From: UMGS1370 sp963557065
GTDB taxonomy: Bacteria > Bacillota > Clostridia > Lachnospirales > Lachnospiraceae
Length of the DNA: 6,390 nucleotides
Reading direction: 5' to 3'
NCBI GenBank assembly: GCA_963557065.1
Contig: CAUWCT010000099.1
Span: 1-6,390, forward strand
Below are positions 1 to 6,335 of the stretch, in pieces. The translations under genes were made by a program, and so were the position numbers. The notes beneath the pieces were generated by a model. The model was given only the letters and a program-made list of their open reading frames with translations. It was not told the origin of the DNA and searched no databases. Numbering within the stretch: position 1 is the first letter of the stretch; every line of letters begins with the position of its first letter.

Positions 1-14
1 TAACCATATGGATA

Positions 15-53
15 TAAAATTAACTAAATGACATTGATGGCTGAACTGTTACA
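15..53 (-). repeat. Left copy of a 39-bp perfect inverted repeat
   Basis: These 39 bases are the exact reverse complement of 6336-6374. The core reads GGCTGAACTGTTACA on the plus strand, preceded by an AT-rich arm that includes TTAACTAAATGACATTG. The match breaks at both ends. Inward there are two mismatches and then five more matching bases (56-60), reflecting T-rich flanks on both copies. Read in the direction of rpmB transcription, this copy lies beyond the rpmB terminator and starts with TGTAACAGTTCAGCC, the same sense in which the right copy follows the nitroreductase gene. The copy has no strong GC-rich stem, so it is not an obvious terminator. It could be a dispersed intergenic repeat, a recombination site or part of a small non-autonomous element. 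The identity is seen directly; the function is unknown. Confidence 0.9.
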
Positions 54-110
54 ATAAAATAACGAGAATTTTATGAAATTTTTTGAATTTACTCATTTAT
101 AGTTTATAAA

Positions 111-140
111 ATAAAAAACCCCCGATTCTAAGATCGAGGG
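111..140 (-). terminator. Rho-independent terminator of rpmB
   Basis: Read on the minus strand, CCCTCGAT pairs with ATCGGGGG across a six-base loop (CTTAGA), with one G-T wobble. A run of six T, then ATTTT, follows directly. The hairpin starts 12 bases after the rpmB stop codon, the usual place for an intrinsic terminator. The plus strand has no matching T-run, so it should work only leftward and end a monocistronic rpmB transcript. Confidence 0.88.
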
Positions 141-152
141 ATTAAAATCTTA

Positions 153-338
153 TTAAGCTCTTTCAACTAATCCGGAGCGTAAGCAGGAAGTACATACGTA
201 CATCTTCTGAGCGCCGCCGTTAACTTTTACCTTAACAGATTTTACGTTAGCTTTCCATATCTTATTAGAACGTCTATGGGAATGACTCACTGCGTTACCA
301 AAGTGAGCAGCTTTCTCGCAAATTGCACATTTTGCCAT
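153..338 (-). CDS. rpmB: Large ribosomal subunit protein bL28
   Basis: This encodes a 61-residue basic protein of the 50S subunit, near the normal length for short Firmicutes L28. It opens with MAKCAICEK and contains the family-typical segment GNAVSHSHRRSNKIW (14-28) and the C-terminal CTSCLRSGLVERA. Cysteines 4, 7, 49 and 52 form two CxxC pairs, which mark the zinc-binding (C+) form of L28. An ATG in the same frame at 398 would add 20 residues, but the start at 338 is chosen because AAGGAGG lies 8 bases before it and because L28 proteins begin MA-K/R-x-C. The gene is transcribed divergently from the Asp23 gene, as in B. subtilis, and is followed at once by its own terminator, so it is probably monocistronic. 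The identification is secure from sequence. Confidence 0.97.
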   Translation of the reverse strand: MAKCAICEKAAHFGNAVSHSHRRSNKIWKANVKSVKVKVNGGAQKMYVCTSCLRSGLVERA

Positions 339-346
339 GATTTGCA

Positions 347-353
347 CCTCCTT
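347..353 (-). promoter_or_regulatory. rpmB ribosome binding site
   Basis: AAGGAGG on the minus strand lies 8 bases before the ATG at 338. It decides the start of rpmB against the in-frame ATG at 398, which lies within the leader and has no comparable site. Confidence 0.9.
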
Positions 354-364
354 AAAAGCTAATT

Positions 365-396
365 GGATTTTCCGGTAAAGATACTTACGAAAATCC
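365..396 (-). promoter_or_regulatory. Hairpin in the rpmB 5' leader
   Basis: On the minus strand GGATTTTC pairs perfectly with GAAAATCC (8 bp). Inside it GTAA pairs with TTAC around a six-base loop (GTATCT), with a two-base CG bulge on the 3' side. The hairpin covers about half of the predicted leader (roughly 401 to 339) and ends 11 bases before the ribosome binding site. No T-run follows, so it is not a terminator. It may affect mRNA stability or translation, or be a protein binding site; a regulatory role is inference only. Confidence 0.55.
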
Positions 397-407
397 ACAA
401 CATCTGT

Positions 408-436
408 ATGATACCAGAAAGAACAAAATTTTGCAA
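408..436 (-). promoter_or_regulatory. rpmB promoter (sigma-A type, extended -10)
   Basis: On the minus strand a -35 element TTGCAA (431-436) is separated by exactly 17 bases from a -10 element TATCAT (408-413). The -10 is preceded by TGG, giving the extended form TGnTATCAT. The bases just upstream of the -35 (about 437-462) are almost all A and T and could act as an UP element. Transcription should start near 401, leaving a leader of about 60 bases. The pattern is seen; the start site is inferred. Confidence 0.75.
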
Positions 437-477
437 GTGAATTTTAAAAATTTATTTCTTTTTTCCAGGAAATAGTG

Positions 478-483
478 TATACT
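478..483 (+). promoter_or_regulatory. Probable -10 element for the asp23-fakA transcript
   Basis: TATACT lies 32 bases before the Asp23 start codon, the best -10 match in the plus-strand intergenic region. The position 17 bases upstream holds only TTTCTT, a poor -35, within a T-rich tract. Transcription would start near 490 with a leader of about 25 bases. The weak -35 suggests a modest or activator-dependent promoter; other placements are possible. Confidence 0.4.
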
Positions 484-514
484 GGACAATATCAAGAGAA
501 TTGGAGGCAAGTCT

Positions 515-871
515 ATGAAAGGACGAATCAATAATAAACTGGGCGAAATCCAGATTAACCCTGATGTTATTGCGCTGTATGCAGGAACTACGGCAGTAGA
601 GTGTTTTGGCATTGTAGGTATGGCTGCTGTCAGCATGAAAGACGGTCTGGTAAAACTTCTCAAGAGAGAGAGTCTGACCCATGGAATCAATGTAGAGATT
701 CAGGACAATCATATTTCCATTGACTTCCATGTTATTGTTGCTTATGGAGTTAGCATTTCCGCAGTTTCTGACAACCTGATTGAAAATGTTAAATATAAGG
801 TAGAAGAATTTACCGGCATGAGCGTAGAGAAGATTAATATCTACGTAGAAGGCGTAAGAGTCATTGATTAG
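515..871 (+). CDS. Asp23/Gls24 family protein (YloU-like)
   Basis: This encodes a 118-residue protein of the Asp23/Gls24 family, close to the length of B. subtilis YloU. Family features include the N-terminal strand GEIQINPDVIALYAG (10-24), the conserved VECFGIVGMA stretch (28-37), and a C-terminal VKYKVEEFTGMSVEKINIYVEGV segment (roughly 94-116). There is no signal peptide or membrane segment, so it is cytosolic or peripheral. Asp23 proteins are linked to cell envelope stress and in S. aureus are tethered to the membrane by a partner protein; the exact role of the YloU type is not known. GGAGG (503-507) sits 7 bases before the ATG. Its stop codon overlaps the ribosome binding site of the next gene, so it is almost certainly co-transcribed and possibly translationally coupled with fakA. 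The family call is firm; the function is uncertain. Confidence 0.92.
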   Translation: MKGRINNKLGEIQINPDVIALYAGTTAVECFGIVGMAAVSMKDGLVKLLKRESLTHGINVEIQDNHISIDFHVIVAYGVSISAVSDNLIENVKYKVEEFTGMSVEKINIYVEGVRVID

Positions 872-875
872 GAGG
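870..875 (+). promoter_or_regulatory. fakA ribosome binding site overlapping the asp23 stop
   Basis: AGGAGG shares its first two bases with the TAG stop of the Asp23 gene (869-871). It is 10 bases before a GTG at 886 and 16 before an ATG at 892, which favours the GTG start. A weaker AAAGG at 876-880 is 11 bases before the ATG, so the ATG cannot be excluded. Confidence 0.7.
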
Positions 876-885
876 AAAGGAACTC

Positions 886-2574
886 GTGGGTATGAATACA
901 GTAGACGCGAAACTGTTAAAGCAGGCATTCTTAGCAGGAGCAAAAAACTTAGAAGCAAAAAAAGAATGGATTAATGAATTAAACGTATTCCCTGTACCAG
1001 ATGGGGATACGGGTACCAATATGACCATGACCATTATGGCCGCAGCCAGAGAAGTGGCAGCCATTGAAGAGCCGACCATGGAAACTCTGGCAAAGGCTAT
1101 TTCTTCCGGCTCTCTAAGAGGCGCCAGAGGCAATTCCGGCGTTATTTTATCCCAGTTGTTCCGCGGATTTACCAAAGAGATTAAAAAAGCGGACGTGATT
1201 ACCACTACCATTCTGGCAAATGCCTTTGTCAGAGCAACTGAGACGGCTTACAAGGCGGTTATGAAGCCAAAAGAAGGTACGATCTTAACGGTTGCCAAGG
1301 GAATGTCTGACAAAGCGGCAGAGCTGGTAAGCCAGACCGAAGATGTGGCAGAATTAGTTTCCCAGGTGATTGAATACGGCGATTATGTATTAAGCCAGAC
1401 ACCGGAGATGCTTCCGGTATTAAAGCAGGCAGGAGTCGTGGATTCCGGCGGACAGGGCCTGATGCAGGTTATGAAGGGCGCTTTTGACGGTCTTCTTGGA
1501 AAAGAACTGGATTTAAGCGTAGAAGGAGTAAAAACCGGAGCACAGACCGCTGCAAAGCCGGCTGCCGGAGCAGCTTCTACAGAAGACTTTGATATTAAAT
1601 ACGGATACTGTACAGAGTTTATTATCAATGCAGACAAAGAATTTACCGAAGAGGAAGAACATTCCTTTAAAGGCTATCTGGAATCCATCGGCGATTCCAT
1701 TGTAGTGGTTGCAGACGAAGATGTAGTAAAGGTTCACGTCCATACCAATCATCCCGGTCTGGCATTTGAAAAGGCTCTGACCTACGGTTCTCTGTCCAGA
1801 ATGAAAGTAGACAATATGCGGGAAGAGCATGAAGAACGTTTGATTCAGAATGCGGAGAAAGCTGCAGCTGAGCAGAAGGCGGCTGAAGAGGCAAAAAAGG
1901 CAGATGAACCCAGAAAACCTTATGGATTTATTGCAGTGTCTATCGGAAGCGGATTAGGCGAGATCTTTAAGGGGATTGGTGCAGACTATCTGATTGAGGG
2001 CGGTCAGACTATGAACCCCAGTACGGAAGATATGTTAAATGCTATTGACAAAGTTCATGCGGATACAATTTTCATTCTTCCTAATAATAAAAATATTATC
2101 CTGGCAGCTGAACAGGCAAAACATCTCACAGAAGACAAACAGATTGTGGTGGTTCCAAGCAAGACAGTGCCCCAGGGTATTACGGCATTAATTAATTTTA
2201 TGCCGGATTTAAGTCCAGAGGAAAATCTGGAAAATATGACGCAGGAGATGAAACGGGTTAAGACCGGCCAGGTTACTTATGCAGTCCGCACTACCTGCAT
2301 TGACGGAATGGATATTACGGAAGGCGATATTATGGGCATTGGCGATGCCGGTATGCTGGCAGTAGGAAAATCCATAGATTCCACAACCCTGGATATGCTG
2401 CAGGCTATGGTGGATGAAGAATCAGAGTTGATTACCATCTATTATGGAAGCGATGTAGAGGAAGGGGATGCTTCCCAGCTTCTTTCAAAAGCGGCAGAGA
2501 GATTTCCGCAGTGTGAGATCGAACTTCAGTCAGGCGGACAGCCCATTTACTATTATCTGGTTTCTGTGGAGTAA
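886..2574 (+). CDS. fakA: Fatty acid kinase ATP-binding subunit FakA (YloV, DhaL/DegV-type)
   Basis: This encodes a 562-residue cytosolic protein with the three-part build of FakA. FakA transfers phosphate from ATP to fatty acids held by a FakB (DegV) carrier, making acyl-phosphate for phospholipid synthesis. The N-terminal DhaL-like kinase domain (about 1-210) has NVFPVPDGDTGTNM (33-46), whose Asp39 and Asp41 are the expected Mg-nucleotide ligands, and RGARGNSG (78-85). An Ala-rich linker (about 218-234) leads to a middle domain with Cys242 and His284-Val-His286, matching the Cys plus His-x-His zinc site known for FakA. A Glu/Ala/Lys-rich linker (about 321-341) leads to a DegV-like C-terminal domain (about 345-562). 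The GTG start gives MGMNT...; an ATG two codons in is the alternative. No FakB gene lies in the window. It follows the Asp23 gene, as in yloU-yloV of B. subtilis. Older annotations call it a dihydroxyacetone kinase family protein, but no DhaK is present. Confidence 0.93.
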   Translation: MGMNTVDAKLLKQAFLAGAKNLEAKKEWINELNVFPVPDGDTGTNMTMTIMAAAREVAAIEEPTMETLAKAISSGSLRGARGNSGVILSQLFRGFTKEIKKADVITTTILANAFVRATETAYKAVMKPKEGTILTVAKGMSDKAAELVSQTEDVAELVSQVIEYGDYVLSQTPEMLPVLKQAGVVDSGGQGLMQVMKGAFDGLLGKELDLSVEGVKTGAQTAAKPAAGAASTEDFDIKYGYCTEFIINADKEFTEEEEHSFKGYLESIGDSIVVVADEDVVKVHVHTNHPGLAFEKALTYGSLSRMKVDNMREEHEERLIQNAEKAAAEQKAAEEAKKADEPRKPYGFIAVSIGSGLGEIFKGIGADYLIEGGQTMNPSTEDMLNAIDKVHADTIFILPNNKNIILAAEQAKHLTEDKQIVVVPSKTVPQGITALINFMPDLSPEENLENMTQEMKRVKTGQVTYAVRTTCIDGMDITEGDIMGIGDAGMLAVGKSIDSTTLDMLQAMVDEESELITIYYGSDVEEGDASQLLSKAAERFPQCEIELQSGGQPIYYYLVSVE

Positions 2575-2605
2575 ATGGATTCTGCGTAAAACAGATAAAA
2601 CAGCA

Positions 2606-2648
2606 AAAAGGGATGCGGCAAATAATGGTCTTTTGCAGTGTCCCTTTT
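2606..2648 (+). terminator. Terminator-like hairpin between fakA and recG
   Basis: AAAAGGGA (2606-2613) pairs with TCCCTTTT (2641-2648). The stem continues with TGC/GTG (two wobbles), one G-A mismatch and GCAAA/TTTGC (2618-2622 with 2632-2636) around a nine-base loop. The paired A-run and T-run are typical of intrinsic terminators. On the plus strand only four T follow the stem before CCC, so termination after fakA may be partial. On the minus strand the T-run is better (TTTTTGCTGTTTT), but no minus-strand gene ends here. recG would depend on read-through or an unrecognised promoter. Confidence 0.6.
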
Positions 2649-2670
2649 CCCATTGAGAGAGATTGATGCC

Positions 2671-2675
2671 AGGAG
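2671..2675 (+). promoter_or_regulatory. recG ribosome binding site
   Basis: AGGAG (within AGGAGAG) lies 10 bases before the ATG at 2686. It supports that start over an in-frame GTG at 2638 that falls inside the preceding hairpin. Confidence 0.65.
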
Positions 2676-2685
2676 AGAAAAAACT

Positions 2686-4740
2686 ATGGATGCCACTCCC
2701 ATCGAATCCCTGAAAGGGATTGGAGAAAAGACAGGAAAGCTGTTTCGCAGGCTGGGAATTGAAACTCTGGCCGATTTGCTTTCCTATTATCCCAGGGCGT
2801 ATGACGCCTACAAAGCGCCTGTCCCCATCGGCCAGCTAAAGGAGGGGGAAATAGGGGCAGTAGAAGGCGTACTTACAAAGACTGCTGACTTAATCCGGAT
2901 GAATCGCCTTCAGATGGTTTCTGTTATGCTTACGGATCTGACCGGGACGATACAGCTTTGCTGGTATAACATGCCTTATATGCGGGTCAATTTAAAAGCC
3001 GGGAGCCGTTGGATTTTCCGGGGGAAAACCGTAAAAAAGCGGGGACGGCTGATTATGGAGCAGCCGGAACTGTTCTCGCCGGAAGTCTACGGGAAAAAGG
3101 TGGATTCCATGCAGCCCATATATGGGCAGACAAGGGGACTTGGCAACAAAGCCATTGTAAAGGCAGTCAGCCAGGCTCTGGAGCAAAGGCAGATGGAAAA
3201 GGAATATCTGCCAGGGGATATACGGAAAAAATACCAGTTGGCAGAGTACAATTTTGCCATTGAGCATATTCATTTTCCATCCGATGAGACAGACCTTTTA
3301 TTTGCCAGAAAGCGGCTGGTTTTTGACGAATTTTTTATGTTTATGCTTACAGTCCGAAGACTTCGGGAGTCCAGGTTTGATAAGCCAAGTCCGTATCCCG
3401 TCACATTGGCAAAAGAAGTTAAAATATTGCAGGAATCTCTGCCCTATGACCTGACCAATGCCCAGAAAAAAGCTTTGCAGGAGATTGAGCAGGATTTGTC
3501 AGCAGGAAAGGTGATGAACCGTCTGATACAGGGCGACGTAGGTTCAGGAAAAACCATTCTTGCAGTGCTGGCCCTGCTTCATGTGGCCTGCAATGGATTT
3601 CAGGGAGCGTTGATGGCGCCTACCGAAGTTTTGGCAAAGCAGCACTATGAGGGAATCTGCCAGATGTTTGAGCAGTACCGGATTAAAAAAACGCCTGTTC
3701 TGGTTACGGGCTCCATGACTGCAAAGGAAAAACGGCTGGCCTATGAAAAAATAAAAAACCATGAGGCAGATATTATCATTGGTACTCATGCCCTGATTCA
3801 GGAAAAGGTGATCTATGATAAGCTGGCTTTAGTCATTACAGATGAGCAGCACAGGTTTGGAGTGGGGCAGAGGGAAGCGCTGGGAACCAAAGGGGATACG
3901 CCTCATATTATGGTTATGAGCGCCACCCCAATTCCCAGGACCCTGGCGATTATCCTCTATGGCGATTTGGATATTTCCGTTATTGATGAACTTCCGGCGG
4001 AACGCCTTCCTATTAAAAACTGCGTAGTAGGAAAGAGTTACCGTCCCAAAGCGTATGATTTTATAGCCAGACAGTGTGCCATGGGCCATCAGGCTTACGT
4101 CATCTGCCCCATGGTAGAAGAAAGCGAGATGATTGAGGCGGAAAATGTTCTGGACTACGCCAAAACGCTGAGAAAAGAACTGCCGGAATCGATTCGGGTT
4201 GAATACCTTCATGGCAAAATGAAAGCCAAAGAAAAGAACCGGCTGATGGAGGCGTTTGCGGCAGGGGAAATCCAGGTTCTGGTATCGACGACAGTTGTGG
4301 AAGTAGGGGTCAATGTGCCCAATGCCACTGTGATGATGATTGAAAATGCCGAGCGGTTTGGTCTGGCCCAGCTTCATCAGCTTCGGGGACGGGTGGGCAG
4401 AGGAAAGAGTCAGTCCTACTGCATTATGGTCAACTGTTCCGAGGATGAGGGCAGTATGGAACGGTTAGAGATCTTAAACAAATCCAATGACGGCTTTTAT
4501 ATTGCATCAGAGGATTTGAAACTGAGAGGCCCCGGCGATCTGTTCGGTATGCGTCAGAGCGGGGATATGGAATTTAAACTGGCAGATATTTTTACAGATG
4601 CAAACCTGTTAAAAAGCGTATCAGAAGAAGTGGATCATCTCTTGTCTGAAGACGCCGGGTTAGAGAGAGCCGATCATCTGGAACTGAAAAAGCGGCTGGA
4701 TATGTATCTGGAACACAGTTATGAAAGGTTGAATTTATAA
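2686..4740 (+). CDS. recG: ATP-dependent DNA helicase RecG
   Basis: This encodes a 684-residue protein, the usual RecG length. RecG remodels stalled replication forks and branched DNA by fork regression and branch migration. The N-terminal part (MDATPIESLKGIGEKTG, LFRRLGIETLADLLSYYPR) is the typical helical lead-in, followed by the OB-fold wedge domain (about 55-170) that contacts the junction. The superfamily 2 helicase motifs are all intact: Walker A GDVGSGKT (283-290), APTEVLAKQH (motif Ia), DEQH (386-389), SATPIPRT (412-419), a VSTTVVEVGVNVP motif V, and QLRGRVGRG (565-573). The RecG-specific C-terminal region (GPGDLFGMRQSG) follows. The frame is open back to a GTG at 2638, but those 16 extra codons overlap the hairpin and are unlike RecG starts. 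B. subtilis also has recG downstream of yloV, after two serine dehydratase genes that are absent here. Confidence 0.97.
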   Translation: MDATPIESLKGIGEKTGKLFRRLGIETLADLLSYYPRAYDAYKAPVPIGQLKEGEIGAVEGVLTKTADLIRMNRLQMVSVMLTDLTGTIQLCWYNMPYMRVNLKAGSRWIFRGKTVKKRGRLIMEQPELFSPEVYGKKVDSMQPIYGQTRGLGNKAIVKAVSQALEQRQMEKEYLPGDIRKKYQLAEYNFAIEHIHFPSDETDLLFARKRLVFDEFFMFMLTVRRLRESRFDKPSPYPVTLAKEVKILQESLPYDLTNAQKKALQEIEQDLSAGKVMNRLIQGDVGSGKTILAVLALLHVACNGFQGALMAPTEVLAKQHYEGICQMFEQYRIKKTPVLVTGSMTAKEKRLAYEKIKNHEADIIIGTHALIQEKVIYDKLALVITDEQHRFGVGQREALGTKGDTPHIMVMSATPIPRTLAIILYGDLDISVIDELPAERLPIKNCVVGKSYRPKAYDFIARQCAMGHQAYVICPMVEESEMIEAENVLDYAKTLRKELPESIRVEYLHGKMKAKEKNRLMEAFAAGEIQVLVSTTVVEVGVNVPNATVMMIENAERFGLAQLHQLRGRVGRGKSQSYCIMVNCSEDEGSMERLEILNKSNDGFYIASEDLKLRGPGDLFGMRQSGDMEFKLADIFTDANLLKSVSEEVDHLLSEDAGLERADHLELKKRLDMYLEHSYERLNL

Positions 4741-5742
4741 ATGAACAAAATAAGATATGTAATTGTAGGTTCCGGGTGGCGCTCGGAAGTTTACGCAAAG
4801 ATTGCAAAGGCCATGCCGGATCGGTTTGAGGCATTGGCTATGCTTTGCCGGACAGAAGATAAGGCAAAGCGTATGAATGAAAAATCAGGCATTCATACCA
4901 CCACTTCAGAGGAAGAATGCCGCAGTTTAAAACCGGATTTTATTGTGGTAGCAGTGGATAAGCCCTCTATTTTCAAGGTGTCCAGACACTGGCTGGACAA
5001 AGGGTGGCCGGTTTTGTGCGAAACTCCGGCTGGTCTGAAGATAGAAGATTTAGAAGATATGTGGCAGCTTCACTGTTATGGAACCAGAGTCCAGACAGCA
5101 GAGCAGTACCATCTTTACCCCAAATATGAAACACTTATCCAGATAGCAAAAAGCGGCGTCCTTGGGGAGATTCATGCAGTGGATTTGTCTGCTGCCCATG
5201 ACTACCATGGAGTCAGCCTGATCAGAAGGATTTTAGGCGTAGGCTTTGAAAATGCCTTTTTTACGGGAAAACGTTTTACATTTCCGGTACTGGAGACAGC
5301 AGGAAGAGAAGGTGTGATTGAAGGCGGAACCATCAGGGAAAGTTTCCGAATCCGCATGGATATGGAATTTGACAGTGGAAAGATGGGCTTTTATGATTTT
5401 GACAAAATTCAGTACCATTCCCGTATCCGGGGAACCCATGTCCGGATTCAGGGAGAGAGAGGAGAACTGGATGGCAGTCGTCTTGTCTATATGGCTCCGG
5501 ATGGGACATTTTGCGAACAGACTCTTCAGTGGGAAAATCCGTATGAATCCCTGGGATTTTCAGAAGATGAGACAGCGGTTGCCAGAATGCTGGAGGGGAT
5601 GAAGGAGTATGTAGATACAGGAAAGGAATGTTACCCAATAGCGGAAGCTTTGCAGGACGCTTATTTTTCTCTCTGCATGGAAAAAGCTCTGCTGCATCCT
5701 TATGAGACCATCCAATCTCAGACGCAGATGTGGGGGTATTGA
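4741..5742 (+). CDS. Gfo/Idh/MocA family NAD(P)-dependent oxidoreductase
   Basis: This encodes a 333-residue predicted cytosolic dehydrogenase of unknown substrate; relatives act on sugars, inositols and related polyols. The N-terminal Rossmann fold shows IVGSGWRSEVY (8-18) as the dinucleotide-binding turn, and PDFIVVAVDKPSIF (about 65-78) and PVLCETPAG (90-98) as later strands. In most of the family the last motif is EKP with a catalytic lysine; here it is Glu94-Thr95-Pro96. The C-terminal domain has EQYHLYP (121-127) and HDYHGVSLIRRILG (153-166). The latter comes soon after GEIHAVDL, so the usual loop before the conserved His looks short. The ATG follows the recG TAA with no gap; the best binding site is a weak GAAAGG (4723-4728) 12 bases upstream, so translation is probably coupled to recG. 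The family is clear; substrate and pathway are not. Confidence 0.88.
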   Translation: MNKIRYVIVGSGWRSEVYAKIAKAMPDRFEALAMLCRTEDKAKRMNEKSGIHTTTSEEECRSLKPDFIVVAVDKPSIFKVSRHWLDKGWPVLCETPAGLKIEDLEDMWQLHCYGTRVQTAEQYHLYPKYETLIQIAKSGVLGEIHAVDLSAAHDYHGVSLIRRILGVGFENAFFTGKRFTFPVLETAGREGVIEGGTIRESFRIRMDMEFDSGKMGFYDFDKIQYHSRIRGTHVRIQGERGELDGSRLVYMAPDGTFCEQTLQWENPYESLGFSEDETAVARMLEGMKEYVDTGKECYPIAEALQDAYFSLCMEKALLHPYETIQSQTQMWGY

Positions 5743-5793
5743 TCAAGATGGACTGACAAAAGGGAATCCGGCATGAAAAGCAAAAATCCAATT

Positions 5794-5800
5794 AGGAGGG
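5794..5800 (+). promoter_or_regulatory. Strong ribosome binding site of the nitroreductase gene
   Basis: AGGAGGG lies 7 bases before the ATG at 5808. It is much stronger than the site of the preceding oxidoreductase gene, so this gene can be translated independently. No convincing promoter is seen in the 65-base gap before it. Confidence 0.85.
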
Positions 5801-5807
5801 ATTCATC

Positions 5808-6323
5808 ATGAATCAGACAATCGAAACAATTTTAACCAGAAGAAGCACCAGAAAGTTTTTGGAAAAACCAATTCCTGAGGCGGATTTAAAATTGATCGCA
5901 GAGGCCGCGCTCTGTGCGCCCAGCGGAAAAAACGGCCAGACCTGGAAATTTACTGTGGTGGAAAACCGGCAGATGATTGAAAAACTGGCAAGAGCAATCG
6001 AAGTGGCTTTGGGACGTCCCGGATACGATATGTACCGTCCTCAGACGCTTATTATTCCGTCCAATCAGAGAGACAGTGTTTATGGAAAAGAGGACAATGC
6101 CTGCGCATTGGAAAATATTTTTTTGGCTGCCCATTCTCTGGGAATCGGCTCAGTCTGGATCAACCAGCTTCAAAATATTTGCGATGAGCCGGTGATCCGC
6201 CAGGTATTAGATGAACTGGCAATTCCGGCCGATCATGTGGTGTATGGATTGGCTGCATTGGGTTATGGCGATGGAGAACCAAAAGAAATAAAACGGGTGG
6301 GAGAAGTCACCTATATTAAATAA
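5808..6323 (+). CDS. Nitroreductase-family FMN oxidoreductase
   Basis: This encodes a 171-residue protein at the short end of the nitroreductase family, which are usually dimeric FMN enzymes that reduce nitro compounds, quinones or other small electron acceptors with NAD(P)H. The N-terminal RRSTRKF (11-17) is the FMN phosphate-binding motif. APSGKNGQTWKF (37-48) corresponds to the family's APSxxNxQPW.F flavin segment, with Thr in place of the usual Pro. ENIFLAAHSLGIGSVWIN (about 102-119) is the conserved core helix, and ALGYGDGEPKEIKR near the C terminus matches the usual LGYP-type ending. There are no extra ferredoxin cysteines and no signal peptide. It lies 65 bases after the oxidoreductase gene in the same direction and may be the last gene of the transcript. 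The physiological substrate cannot be read from the sequence. Confidence 0.92.
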   Translation: MNQTIETILTRRSTRKFLEKPIPEADLKLIAEAALCAPSGKNGQTWKFTVVENRQMIEKLARAIEVALGRPGYDMYRPQTLIIPSNQRDSVYGKEDNACALENIFLAAHSLGIGSVWINQLQNICDEPVIRQVLDELAIPADHVVYGLAALGYGDGEPKEIKRVGEVTYIK

Positions 6324-6335
6324 ATACGATTTTTC

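Noticed and set aside
339..398. In-frame N-terminal extension of rpmB to an ATG at 398
   Set aside because: The extension covers the leader hairpin, lacks a ribosome binding site and is unlike any L28. AAGGAGG clearly serves the ATG at 338.
452..958. 168-codon minus-strand open frame across the asp23 gene
   Set aside because: It is antisense to the Asp23 gene, its junctions and the promoter region, with no family resemblance. It is treated as a shadow.
2638..2685. GTG start of recG at 2638
   Set aside because: It falls in the 3' arm of the hairpin, has no ribosome binding site, and the added residues do not resemble RecG. The ATG at 2686 gives the normal length.
3829..4377. 182-codon minus-strand open frame inside recG
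   Set aside because: It is fully antisense to conserved helicase motifs, its translation is rich in His, Phe and Asn with no recognisable domain, and it has no ribosome binding site of note. It is a shadow frame.
5739..5746. TTGATCAA palindrome at the end of the oxidoreductase gene as an operator
   Set aside because: It is only eight bases, overlaps the stop codon, has no flanking symmetry and is easily expected by chance.
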